A DNA stretch of 35,376 nucleotides from contig CAMPIM010000029.1 in assembly GCA_946886365.1 (NCBI GenBank), forward strand, positions 1-35,376. Reading direction: 5' to 3'. Both the position numbers and the translations under genes were made by a program. A model generated the notes under the pieces. That model saw nothing but the letters and a program-made list of their open reading frames with translations, searched no databases and was not told the DNA's origin. Below are positions 27,734-35,376 of the stretch, one piece after another (positions within the stretch are counted from its first letter, which is position 1; each line of letters opens with the position of its first letter). The DNA is from an uncultured Novosphingobium sp. (GTDB lineage Bacteria > Pseudomonadota > Alphaproteobacteria > Sphingomonadales > Sphingomonadaceae).

Positions 27734-30060
27734 GAAAAATGCTTGCCGCAGCTTTGCTTGCGAGCGCGTCGCCGCTTGCCGCGCAAACGGTATTGCCTGC
27801 CCCGGCTGCTCCGTTCGCGGGGAAGATCGGGCAGACCTATGCCGATTCCACTCCCGCCTTTCCCAAGCCCGTTACCGCGCCCGCCGGAGCGCCCAACGTA
27901 CTGCTGATCCTGACGGACGATGTGGGCTTCGGCGCGGCATCCACCTTTGGCGGGCCGATCCCGACGCCCAATCTGGATCGGCTGGCGGCGCGCGGCCTAG
28001 TCTATAACCGCTTTCACACGACGGCCATGTGTTCGCCCACACGCGCTTCGCTGCTGACCGGGCGCAACCATCATGCGGTGGGCAACGGCATCGTCGCCAA
28101 TCTGTCCACGGGCTTCCCGGGCTATACCAACATATTACCGAAAAGCGCGGCGACGGTAGCCGAGGTGCTGCGCCAAAATGGCTATAATACCGCCATGGTC
28201 GGCAAGCATCATAATGCGCCGGAAGCAGATGTGTCGCCAGCAGGGCCGTTCGACATGTGGCCGACAGGGCTCGGCTTTGAACATTTCTACGGCTTCATGT
28301 CGGCGGAGACCAACCAGTTCACCCCGGCCCTGTATCGCGGCATCACGCCCATACCCACGCTGAAGGAAGGGGTGCTGGACAAGGCGCTCGCCGACGAGGC
28401 GATCCAATGGATCCACAATCAGAAGGCGTCCGCGCCAGACAAGCCCTTCTTCCTCTATTATGCGACGGGCTCAGCGCACGCGCCGCTTCAGGCCCCGGCG
28501 GACTGGATCGCGAAGTTCAAGGGCCAGTTCGACAAGGGATGGGACGCCGTGCGGGCGGAAACAGTCCGCCGCCAGAAGCGGCTCGGCATCATACCCTCCG
28601 CCACGCAGGACACCGCGCGGCCCGACGGCCTGAAGGCGTGGAGCGAACTGACCCCCGACCAGCGTCGGATCAACGCGCGCTTCATGGAGGTCTATGCGGC
28701 GATGCTCGCTTATCAGGATGCGCAGATCGGCCGCGTCCTCGATGAACTCGATCGCATGGGGGAAAGCAACAACACGCTGGTGATTTTCATCGAAGGCGAC
28801 AATGGCGCTGCCGCCGAAGGGGGAGAAAATGGCAGTTCAAACCCCATGTCCGCCTTCGCCAACGCCATGCAGGAGGATGATAGGCTGCTGCTCGCCAATC
28901 TCGACAAGATCGGCAGTCCAGATGCCGTTGCCAACTGGGGTTATGGCTGGGCCTGGGCGACGGACGCGCCGTTCCGCTGGTTCAAGCAATATGCCTCTCA
29001 TCTTGGCGGCACCCGCAACGGGCTGGTCGTGTCCTGGCCCGATCATATCAAGGCGCGCGGAATCCGGTCGCAATTCACGCATGTGACCGATGTGATGCCG
29101 ACGATATTGGAAGTCGCCGGTCTGAAGACGCCTGATGTCGTCAATGGCGTGGCTCAGCAGCGGATCGACGGCGTCAGTTTCGCCTATAGCTTCGCCGCGC
29201 CCAAAGCGCCTGAGCGGCACGACACCCAATATTTCGAGATGATGGGCAACCACGCCATTTACCATCAAGGTTGGCTGGCGAGCAGCACGCCCATCAATCT
29301 GCCGTGGCAGCGCGGCGACGGCTCGGTCCTGCCGAGCCAATATAAGTGGGAGCTGTACGATCTGCGCAAGGATTTCTCCCAGGCGCATGATCTGGCGGGG
29401 AGCCAGGGCGCGAAGCTGAAGGAAATGCAGGCGCTTTTTCAGAAGGAGGCGGAACGGAACCAGGTTCTCCCGCTTGACGACCGGCTGACGCTCGCGCGGT
29501 TCCAGGCAGCGGAGAGCCAGCGGCCGCATCGATCGACCTACAGCTATTGGGGGGCGGGCATCAGCATCCCCTCGGTCAGCGCCGCGCCGTTGTTGGCGCG
29601 CAGCTTCCGCATCACGGCCGATATCGACGTGCCGAATGAACCTGCAACCGGCGCGCTCGTGGCGCTGGGCAGCAAATTCGGCGGTTGGAGCTTCTATCTG
29701 AAGGACGGTCTCCCCATTGCCCTGATGGCGGCATCGCAGCTGGCTGACGACCAGTCGCAGGTGGCTGCGGCGCAACCGCTTGCGGCCGGGCAACAGCGGC
29801 TGGTGTTCGACTTCCGCTATGATGGCGGCGTCAATGCCGGGGGCGAGATGACGATCAGCGCCAATGGCGACATTATCGGACGGGGCCGCATCGCGCGCAC
29901 CATTTCCAAACTGCCGGAGATGAGCGACACGCTGGACATCGGCTTTGACGCCGACACGCCGGTCACTTCCGACTATGCGGTCGGCGAGCATTTCCCCGGC
30001 CGGATCGGAAAGGTCGACATAGCCGTAGGCAAGCCGGGCGCTGGCGGTGAAGCGCCCTGA
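27730..30060 (+). CDS. Arylsulfatase (formylglycine type), second of tandem pair
   Basis: 776 residues, start ATG within the ATGA overlap with the first arylsulfatase. Signal peptide MRKMLAAALLASASPLAA; metal Asp63-Asp64 in LILTDDVGFGAAS; CSPTRASLLTGR with Cys101 for formylglycine; FIEGDNG with Asp357-Asn358; C-terminal beta domain (FGGWSFYLKDGLPIAL). It is clearly a tandem duplicate of its neighbour; N-terminal regions are nearly identical even at DNA level, while the section after the Asp-Asn pair (NGSSNPMSAFANAMQEDDRL against AGSTNELGTFANGATEDMAW) has diverged, which is where substrate-pocket residues could lie. So the pair may cover different sulfate esters. A strong terminator follows. 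Confidence 0.92.
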   Translation: MRKMLAAALLASASPLAAQTVLPAPAAPFAGKIGQTYADSTPAFPKPVTAPAGAPNVLLILTDDVGFGAASTFGGPIPTPNLDRLAARGLVYNRFHTTAMCSPTRASLLTGRNHHAVGNGIVANLSTGFPGYTNILPKSAATVAEVLRQNGYNTAMVGKHHNAPEADVSPAGPFDMWPTGLGFEHFYGFMSAETNQFTPALYRGITPIPTLKEGVLDKALADEAIQWIHNQKASAPDKPFFLYYATGSAHAPLQAPADWIAKFKGQFDKGWDAVRAETVRRQKRLGIIPSATQDTARPDGLKAWSELTPDQRRINARFMEVYAAMLAYQDAQIGRVLDELDRMGESNNTLVIFIEGDNGAAAEGGENGSSNPMSAFANAMQEDDRLLLANLDKIGSPDAVANWGYGWAWATDAPFRWFKQYASHLGGTRNGLVVSWPDHIKARGIRSQFTHVTDVMPTILEVAGLKTPDVVNGVAQQRIDGVSFAYSFAAPKAPERHDTQYFEMMGNHAIYHQGWLASSTPINLPWQRGDGSVLPSQYKWELYDLRKDFSQAHDLAGSQGAKLKEMQALFQKEAERNQVLPLDDRLTLARFQAAESQRPHRSTYSYWGAGISIPSVSAAPLLARSFRITADIDVPNEPATGALVALGSKFGGWSFYLKDGLPIALMAASQLADDQSQVAAAQPLAAGQQRLVFDFRYDGGVNAGGEMTISANGDIIGRGRIARTISKLPEMSDTLDIGFDADTPVTSDYAVGEHFPGRIGKVDIAVGKPGAGGEAP

Positions 30061-30070
30061 ACGGCGAGCC

Positions 30071-30118
30071 CCTGACGCCTGCAGTCCCGCGCGACCGCAG
30101 GCGTCAGGAGCCGCTTTT
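30071..30118 (+). terminator. Strong hairpin terminator after the arylsulfatases
   Basis: CCTGACGCCTGC (30071-30082) pairs perfectly with GCAGGCGTCAGG (30097-30108), a 12-bp stem, extendable by CGGC/GCCG, and is followed by CTTTT at 30114-30118. It begins 10 bases after the arylsulfatase stop. It would separate the structural genes from the regulator and formylglycine-enzyme genes downstream, or attenuate expression into them. Confidence 0.7.
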
Positions 30119-30169
30119 CGGCTTTGCCCGTTGACGTCGCGCCCTTTCCCACCGTTAAGATGATCCCGC

Positions 30170-31456
30170 ATGGTCGAAATCACTCTTCATCCCGATAGCG
30201 CCGAGCGCGACGGCAGGACGCAAATCCTTGGCGCAGCCGGCGAAGTCTTTCTGTCCGAGGGCTTCGAACGCGCGAGCGTCGACAGGATTGCCGCCGTCGC
30301 GCACATGAGCAAGCAAAGCATTTACGAGCTTTATCCCAACAAGCTCGCCCTGTTCGAGGCCGCCGTCCGTAACAAGTTGAACGGCGCGTGGCTCAGCATG
30401 ACCAATATCGACAACGGCACGGATGCCGAGGACACGCTGACCCGGTACGCCATGCGCCTGTTCGAAGGTTTCGCCGAACCGGTGAATTTCGGACTGTTCC
30501 GCGCCAATATCGAGGCGGCGAACCATGTGCCGGAATTGGCGGCGGAATTGCACGAAAGGCGACTGGCATCGTCTCAACCCCTTGCCTTTTACCTTGAAGC
30601 GTTGATCGAGGGCGCGGTGATCGTGCCGTGCGATCCACTCGCCATGGCTATCCGCTTCGGCGGCGTGGCGGTGGAAGGCGCGCGCTATTTTCTGGGCAAG
30701 GCGTTGCCGGGCAAGGCCGCGCAGAAGCGCATTGTGGATCAGGCCGTGCGAATGTTCCTGGACGGATATCGCAGCGTGCAGGACGCGGCCGGGGACAATG
30801 CCCTTTCCACGCCCATCGAGCCGCCCGCCCGCGAAGGCGTCACCGCGCTGCGGCTGCCTGCGGAAAAGCTGTTGGCGCTGCTGGATGCAGCGACGAGCGA
30901 ATTTCTGGAATATGGCTATCGCCGCGCCAGTATCGACCGCATCTCGGCGGCGGTAAGGGTCAGCAAGGCGACCATCTACCGGCAGTTCGGCAACAAGGAA
31001 AATCTGCTGCGCTACATCGTTCAGCGCGAAATTTTTGCCGCCAGTCATCAGCCGTTCGAGCTGCTGCCCGCGAGTACGGACCCGGAAATCGCGCTTGTCG
31101 CTCTGGCGCGTCAGGCGCTGGACCGTCATCTGGAACCGGCAAATATCCGCATGCACCGGCTGCTGATCGTGGAAGCCGATTTCATCCCCGACCTTGCCCA
31201 GCTATTCTATGAAGGCCGGGTACGCCGCTTGGGCGAGGCGCTGGAGCAGCAACTGGAAGCGCTGGGCCTGCCCCGCCCCAGCCAGTCGGCCACGCGCATG
31301 TTTTATACGCTTGCGACCTTCGCCGTTCGCTTCTTCACCGCCATGACGCCGCCTTCGGAAGCAGACCAGGACATGTATGCCAGAGAGTGCGCCAGGCTGT
31401 TCCTGAATGGGCTGCGCGCAGGCAATAAGCAAAAGGCGATCGCGCAAGCAGATTGA
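30170..31456 (+). CDS. Regulator with two fused TetR units
   Basis: 428 residues, about twice a TetR protein. The first unit has its helix-turn-helix at residues 35-57 (ASVDRIAAVAHMSKQSIYEL) and ligand helices to about 210. The second starts near residue 228, with the helix-turn-helix at about 252-275 (ASIDRISAAVRVSKATIYRQ) and a second ligand domain to the end. Both have the TetR landmarks (SK-x2-IY). Normal TetR repressors are ~200-residue dimers; this chain could bind a palindrome as a single-chain pseudo-dimer or as a dimer with four reading heads. Its obvious targets are the two 21-bp palindromes in the island. The FGE gene follows 13 bases later. Confidence 0.88.
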   Translation: MVEITLHPDSAERDGRTQILGAAGEVFLSEGFERASVDRIAAVAHMSKQSIYELYPNKLALFEAAVRNKLNGAWLSMTNIDNGTDAEDTLTRYAMRLFEGFAEPVNFGLFRANIEAANHVPELAAELHERRLASSQPLAFYLEALIEGAVIVPCDPLAMAIRFGGVAVEGARYFLGKALPGKAAQKRIVDQAVRMFLDGYRSVQDAAGDNALSTPIEPPAREGVTALRLPAEKLLALLDAATSEFLEYGYRRASIDRISAAVRVSKATIYRQFGNKENLLRYIVQREIFAASHQPFELLPASTDPEIALVALARQALDRHLEPANIRMHRLLIVEADFIPDLAQLFYEGRVRRLGEALEQQLEALGLPRPSQSATRMFYTLATFAVRFFTAMTPPSEADQDMYARECARLFLNGLRAGNKQKAIAQAD

Positions 31457-31469
31457 ATCCGGAGCATTG

Positions 31470-32447
31470 ATGCGTCAGTTTTCCAAGCAAAAGGCGATGC
31501 GATCGTCACGGGCAGCTCAACCCGACACCAGCGGCATGCGCTGGGTGGAAGGGGGCGTGTTCGCGATGGGGTCTGAGAATTTCTACCCCGAAGAAGCGCC
31601 GGCGCGGCCCGTGCGCGTCGATGGCTTCTGGATCGACGAGACTCCTGTCACCAATCGCGAATTCGCCCGCTTCGTCGACGCCACGAACCACAAGACGCTG
31701 GCTGAAATCGCGCCTGATCCCAAAGACTATCCGGGCATGCCGATCGACATGGCGCGGCCGGGATCTTTGCTATTCCACCCTACGTCCGGGCCGGTTGACC
31801 TGCACGATCCCAGCCAGTGGTGGGACTTCGCGTTCGGCGTGGACTGGCGGCATCCGCATGGCCCGGACAGCAATCTGGACGGGCTGGAGGATCACCCCGT
31901 TGTGCATGTCGCATTAGAGGATGTGCGTGCCTATGCGAAATGGGCGGGCAAATCGCTGCCGACCGAGGCCGAATGGGAATATGCGGCGCGCGGTGGGTTG
32001 GACGGGCAGGATTATGCCTGGGGCGATCAACTGGCGCCCGATGGAGCAATGCTGGCCAATTATTGGCAGGGCGCTTTTCCATTCGCGAATACTCTGGACG
32101 ATGGATGGGAAAGGACTTCCCCCGTCCGCAGCTATCCGGCGAACGGTTTTGGCCTTTACGACATGATCGGCAATGTCTGGGAATGGACCACCGACTGGTA
32201 TGCCCAGCCAAAGATTGAAAGCAAGGCGCGCGGTAGCTGCTGCATACCCGCAAATCCACGCGGTCCGACGCGGCGCGAGAGCATGGACGCAGTGAATGCG
32301 ATCCCGCGAAAGGTCGTGAAAGGCGGTTCGCACCTTTGCGCATCCAATTACTGCCAGCGCTACCGCCCGGCGGCGAGACATGCGCAGGCAATCGATTCAT
32401 CGACCAGCCATGTCGGCTTCCGCTGCGTGGTGCGGGCGAAAGGGTGA
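31470..32447 (+). CDS. Formylglycine-generating enzyme (sulfatase-modifying, SUMF1-like)
   Basis: 325 residues. MRWVEGGVFAMGSENFYPEE opens the FGE fold; DGFWIDETPVTNREFARFVD, PTEAEWEYAARGG, GLYDMIGNVWEWTTDWY and HVGFRCV are family hallmarks. GGSHLCASNYCQRYRP supplies the two catalytic cysteines, Cys290 and Cys295, with the spacing seen in aerobic copper-dependent FGE. The enzyme oxidises the Cys of CxPxR in sulfatases to formylglycine, here presumably Cys109 and Cys101 of the two arylsulfatases. ATG at 31470 has GGAG five bases upstream. It is in the same operon as the fused TetR regulator. No signal peptide is seen, so it acts before export, on unfolded sulfatase. Confidence 0.92.
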   Translation: MRQFSKQKAMRSSRAAQPDTSGMRWVEGGVFAMGSENFYPEEAPARPVRVDGFWIDETPVTNREFARFVDATNHKTLAEIAPDPKDYPGMPIDMARPGSLLFHPTSGPVDLHDPSQWWDFAFGVDWRHPHGPDSNLDGLEDHPVVHVALEDVRAYAKWAGKSLPTEAEWEYAARGGLDGQDYAWGDQLAPDGAMLANYWQGAFPFANTLDDGWERTSPVRSYPANGFGLYDMIGNVWEWTTDWYAQPKIESKARGSCCIPANPRGPTRRESMDAVNAIPRKVVKGGSHLCASNYCQRYRPAARHAQAIDSSTSHVGFRCVVRAKG

Positions 32448-32989
32448 CGCCACCGACAACTCAGCTGTCCGCAACGGGGCTACAGGCTTTCGGCATCGCG
32501 GAGCTGGGCTATGTCCACCACTGCTATGCGGCGGCAGTCTTCGACCCCGCGGGAAAGGTGGCATGGCGCGATCAGCTTCGACCCTTTATGGTCGTTCAAC
32601 CGCCAACTTCTCCATTCCAGCTGTCGACCGTTCACTTCCCCAATTTTTGTATACCCAAGTTTGCCGATTGGTCCGCCGGTTGCGCCGATCCTCCATGTCG
32701 GCTTTCCACACAACCGCGCGCTATGCCTCTGCGCGTACCGGAAATCCCGCTCCTGCCCGGCTTCGCATCCTCAACGGCCGTTGGGCCGCATCGCGAAGCT
32801 CCGATCGGAGCCGCTGTTGCCATTTCCTATCCGTTCGTCGCCGATGTCGGGCTGGGGGAAACATGGCGGTCCGAACAGTCTTGGGCTGTCAGCGACCTGA
32901 CACAAGGCCATGAGTTTGTCAGCGGAGAACTCTTCAGCGGCTTTGGCTTTCCTCCCGGCGTTATGCTCCGACGCTTCGGACGCGAGTGA
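32444..32989 (+). CDS. Possible coupled reading frame after FGE, doubtful
   Basis: GTG at 32444 overlaps the FGE stop (GTGA) and opens 181 codons to the TGA at 32987-32989. The first part (LQAFGIAELGYVHHCYAAAV) looks protein-like, but the rest is Pro- and Cys-rich with poor third-position GC and no recognised domain. Several other frames are open over the same region. It may be a decayed gene rather than a real one. Nothing else is seen in 32990-33117 except the catalase ribosome-binding site. Confidence 0.25.
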   Translation: MTPPTTQLSATGLQAFGIAELGYVHHCYAAAVFDPAGKVAWRDQLRPFMVVQPPTSPFQLSTVHFPNFCIPKFADWSAGCADPPCRLSTQPRAMPLRVPEIPLLPGFASSTAVGPHREAPIGAAVAISYPFVADVGLGETWRSEQSWAVSDLTQGHEFVSGELFSGFGFPPGVMLRRFGRE

Positions 32990-33117
32990 CCAGGACGTCT
33001 CTCTTAATTTTTCACGGTCGGCAACTCCGACCAGTCTTCCGGGTTCATGTCGGGATATGTGCGGCCGGCTGCTGTGTCTCGTCGGCTCACCATCTCCACG
33101 ATTGACAAGGAGCCGTC

Positions 33118-35376
33118 ATGGCGAAGAAGTCTGCACCGTCCAAAGCCTCCTCGAAAGCATCTCCCAAATCGGCTGGGAAGCTGACACCCTCGGGTCTCGC
33201 GGGCGCCGATCTGGGTGGAGAGTCGCCACAAAAAGCGGCACCCGTCCCCGCTGACGCCGCCATCTCCCTCTCCTATGCCGAGAAACAGTCCGAAGGTGGC
33301 GAAACGCATCAGACTGCAGGGAGCGACGTAGCGACGCTCACCACGCAGCAGGGTATCCCGGTCGCAGATGACCAGAACAGTTTGAAGCAAGGAACACGCG
33401 GGCCAACGCTGCTGGAAGACTTCCATTTTCGGGAGAAGATCTTCCATTTCGACCATGAGCGCATCCCCGAACGGGTCGTTCATGCGCGGGGCTACGGTGC
33501 GCACGGCTTCTTCGAACTGACCGACAGCCTGGCCGATGTCAGCCGGGCCGACATTTTCCAGCGCGTTGGGGAGCGTACGCCTGCATTCGTCCGCTTTTCG
33601 ACCGTCGCCGGTTCGAAGGGATCATTCGATCTCGCACGCGACGTGCGCGGCTTCGCGGTGAAGATCTACACGCAGGAGGGCAATTGGGACCTGGTGGGCA
33701 ACAACATCCCTGTCTTTTTTATTCAGGATGCGATGAAATTCCCCGACATGGTTCATGCGGCCAAGCCCGAGCCGGATCGCAACTTCCCTCAAGCGCAAAC
33801 TGCTCATGACAATTTCTGGGACTTTATCAGCCTGACGCCCGAAAGTTTCCACATGATCATGTGGGCCATGTCGGATCGGGCAATTCCGCGGTCCTTCCGC
33901 ACGATGGAGGGCTTTGGCGTTCATACTTTCCGGCTGCTCGATGCGGAGGGCCGGTCCACCTTCGTTAAATTCCATTGGAAGCCCAAGCAGGGCCTGCAGT
34001 CGGTGGTCTGGAACGAGGCGGTTAAGATCAATGGCGCTGACCCCGACTTTCATCGCCGCGACCTCTGGGACGCGATCAACGCCGGCGATTTTCCCGAATG
34101 GGAATTGGGCGTTCAACTGTTCGACGATGCCTTCGCCGACAGCTTCGACTTCGATATTCTCGACGCTACGAAAATCATACCGGAAGAACTGGTGCCCATC
34201 CGGGTGATCGGTCGGCTGGTGCTCGACCGGGTCGTCGACAATTTCTTTGCCGAGACGGAGCAAGTCGCTTTTTGCACTCAAAACGTCCCGCCCGGCATCG
34301 ATTTTTCCAACGACCCGCTGCTGCAAGGACGCAACTTTTCCTATCTCGACACCCAGATCAAGCGTCTGGGCGGACCAAACTTCACGCATATTCCGATCAA
34401 CGCGCCCAAATGCCCGATGGCCCATTTCCAGCAGGATGGCCACATGGCCATGCGTAATCCGAAGGGACGCGTGAACTATGAGCCCAACAGCTGGGGCCCC
34501 ACACAAGGCGGGCCGCGCGAAAACCCAGTTCGTGGATTCAGCAGCTTTGCTGAAACTGCGGACGGCCCCAAGCAGCGCGCGCGATCGGAAAGTTTCGCCG
34601 ACCATTACAGCCAGGCGCGGCAATTCTTTATCAGCCAGACCCCTGTCGAACAGAAACATATTGCCGATGCGCTCGTCTTCGAACTGTCCAAGGTCGAACG
34701 TCCCGACATTCGGTCGAGGACGGTGTCCCACCTGCTCAATGTCGACGAGACACTGGCGGTGAAAGTGTCCGATGGCCTTGGCCTGTCTCTGCCCGATCCG
34801 GCCGTGGCCGCACGCAAGCCTATCACGGACCTGCCGCCTTCCGACAAGCTCAGCATCGTCAAAAACGGTCCGGGTAGTTTTCGCGGTCGAAAGCTGGGCA
34901 TCCTGCTGAGCGACGGAGCGGACGCAAAATTGCTCAAGGCGCTGATCGATGCAGTGGATGCAGAAGGCGCCATGTTCGAGATCATCGCCCCGAAGATCGG
35001 CGGGGTAACCCTGTCCGATGGGACGCGGGCAGCTGCCAAGCACAAGATTGACGGTGGGCCGTCGGTGCTGTTCGATGCAGTCGCCATCATCGTGTCCGCC
35101 GAGGGGGCAGCGCTGCTGTCGCTCGACGCGGCAGCCAAGGATTTCGTCACCGACGCTTTTGCCCATTGCAAATTCATAGGGATCAGCGCCGAGGCAGAGG
35201 CGATCTTCGCCAAGGCTGGCATCGCCAGCGATCTGGACGAGGCCTGTCTGCCGCTCGGCAAGACCGACGACGCCCGCACGTTCATCGCGGCGTGCCGCCC
35301 GCTTCGCTACTGGCCACGTGAACTAGGTTCAGATGGGGTGATTGGGGCCGACCCTGAATCGCTTGGGTGGCTGCTC
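33118..35376 (+). CDS. katE: Large-subunit catalase, KatE/HPII type, 3' end outside window
   Basis: 753 codons without a stop before the window ends. Essential residues of haem catalases are present: distal His122 ([14 protein letters not shown]), Asn195 ([13 protein letters not shown]) and proximal haem-ligand Tyr409 (NFSYLDTQ), all six positions before their E. coli HPII equivalents (128, 201, 415). A Lys/Ser/Ala-rich N-terminal arm and a C-terminal flavodoxin/amidotransferase-like domain ([20 protein letters not shown]) mark the large-subunit clade; HPII is 753 residues, so little is missing. It breaks down H2O2 in the cytosol. ATG at 33118 has AAGGAG well placed upstream. Not linked by operon to the FGE gene. 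Confidence 0.94.
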   Translation, partial: MAKKSAPSKASSKASPKSAGKLTPSGLAGADLGGESPQKAAPVPADAAISLSYAEKQSEGGETHQTAGSDVATLTTQQGIPVADDQNSLKQGTRGPTLLEDFHFREKIFHFDHERIPERVVHARGYGAHGFFELTDSLADVSRADIFQRVGERTPAFVRFSTVAGSKGSFDLARDVRGFAVKIYTQEGNWDLVGNNIPVFFIQDAMKFPDMVHAAKPEPDRNFPQAQTAHDNFWDFISLTPESFHMIMWAMSDRAIPRSFRTMEGFGVHTFRLLDAEGRSTFVKFHWKPKQGLQSVVWNEAVKINGADPDFHRRDLWDAINAGDFPEWELGVQLFDDAFADSFDFDILDATKIIPEELVPIRVIGRLVLDRVVDNFFAETEQVAFCTQNVPPGIDFSNDPLLQGRNFSYLDTQIKRLGGPNFTHIPINAPKCPMAHFQQDGHMAMRNPKGRVNYEPNSWGPTQGGPRENPVRGFSSFAETADGPKQRARSESFADHYSQARQFFISQTPVEQKHIADALVFELSKVERPDIRSRTVSHLLNVDETLAVKVSDGLGLSLPDPAVAARKPITDLPPSDKLSIVKNGPGSFRGRKLGILLSDGADAKLLKALIDAVDAEGAMFEIIAPKIGGVTLSDGTRAAAKHKIDGGPSVLFDAVAIIVSAEGAALLSLDAAAKDFVTDAFAHCKFIGISAEAEAIFAKAGIASDLDEACLPLGKTDDARTFIAACRPLRYWPRELGSDGVIGADPESLGWLL

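Noticed and set aside
26507..30183. Long - strand open frames opposite both arylsulfatases
   Set aside because: Both are antisense shadows at similar positions in two duplicated genes, which is expected from shared codon bias. No motif or start signal supports them.
33622..35166. Long open frame (514 codons) on the - strand opposite the catalase
   Set aside because: It is the antisense shadow of a highly biased GC-rich gene. The + strand frame holds all catalase residues, and the - strand translation shows no family.

Overview
The window looks like a chromosome segment of a sphingomonad (Sphingobium/Sphingomonas/Novosphingobium type alphaproteobacterium). It is GC-rich with strong G/C third positions. 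It carries two TonB-dependent receptors, a GH106 rhamnosidase, a wreck of the lignin-pathway gene ligI, and several proteins I recognise from Sphingomonadaceae (DUF1206, SIMPL pair, KatE-type catalase). The assignment rests on protein-family recognition only; no search was run.

Layout. (1) 1-3885, + strand: 5'-truncated GH106 alpha-L-rhamnosidase overlapping a Tat-exported nucleoside-hydrolase-like protein. (2) 3886-4870: a gene graveyard, with a ligI fragment interrupted by one end of an IS66 element, which is fused to a decapitated tyrosine recombinase. (3) 5018-9036, - strand: stress or envelope genes, namely a YegD-like Hsp70, a YaiI/DUF188 protein, a frameshifted CDP-alcohol phosphatidyltransferase, a small lipoprotein and a DUF1206 membrane protein. 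(4) 9230-10610: tandem SIMPL genes, the second decayed. (5) 10861-12221, - strand: two translationally coupled glutathione-transferase-like proteins. (6) 12461-15765: TonB receptor plus PepSY membrane protein, probably iron-siderophore uptake. (7) 15770-16629: remnant of a hybrid histidine kinase and unassigned DNA. (8) 16630-20677: LuxR-type regulator, D-aminoacylase-like amidohydrolase and TauD-type dioxygenase.

(9) 21268-32447 is the most interesting part, a compact sulfate-ester island. On the - strand lie a BDS1/SdsA-like metallo-beta-lactamase-fold alkylsulfatase and a TonB receptor. Divergently on the + strand lie two tandem formylglycine-type arylsulfatases, a regulator made of two TetR units fused in one chain, and the formylglycine-generating enzyme that would activate the arylsulfatases. 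A 21-bp palindrome, TGTACG-N9-CGTACA, sits in the divergent promoter, and a near-copy sits just before the TonB receptor. These are strong operator candidates for the fused TetR protein. A 26-codon upstream reading frame with a Cys-Cys pair and a good ribosome-binding site ends in a TGATG overlap with the alkylsulfatase start, suggesting a leader peptide that could sense cysteine or sulfur status. Together the genes suggest import of sulfated organics across the outer membrane, periplasmic desulfation by two mechanistically different sulfatase classes, and control by the product or substrate of the island.

(10) 33118-35376: a large-subunit catalase (KatE/HPII type) running off the right edge.
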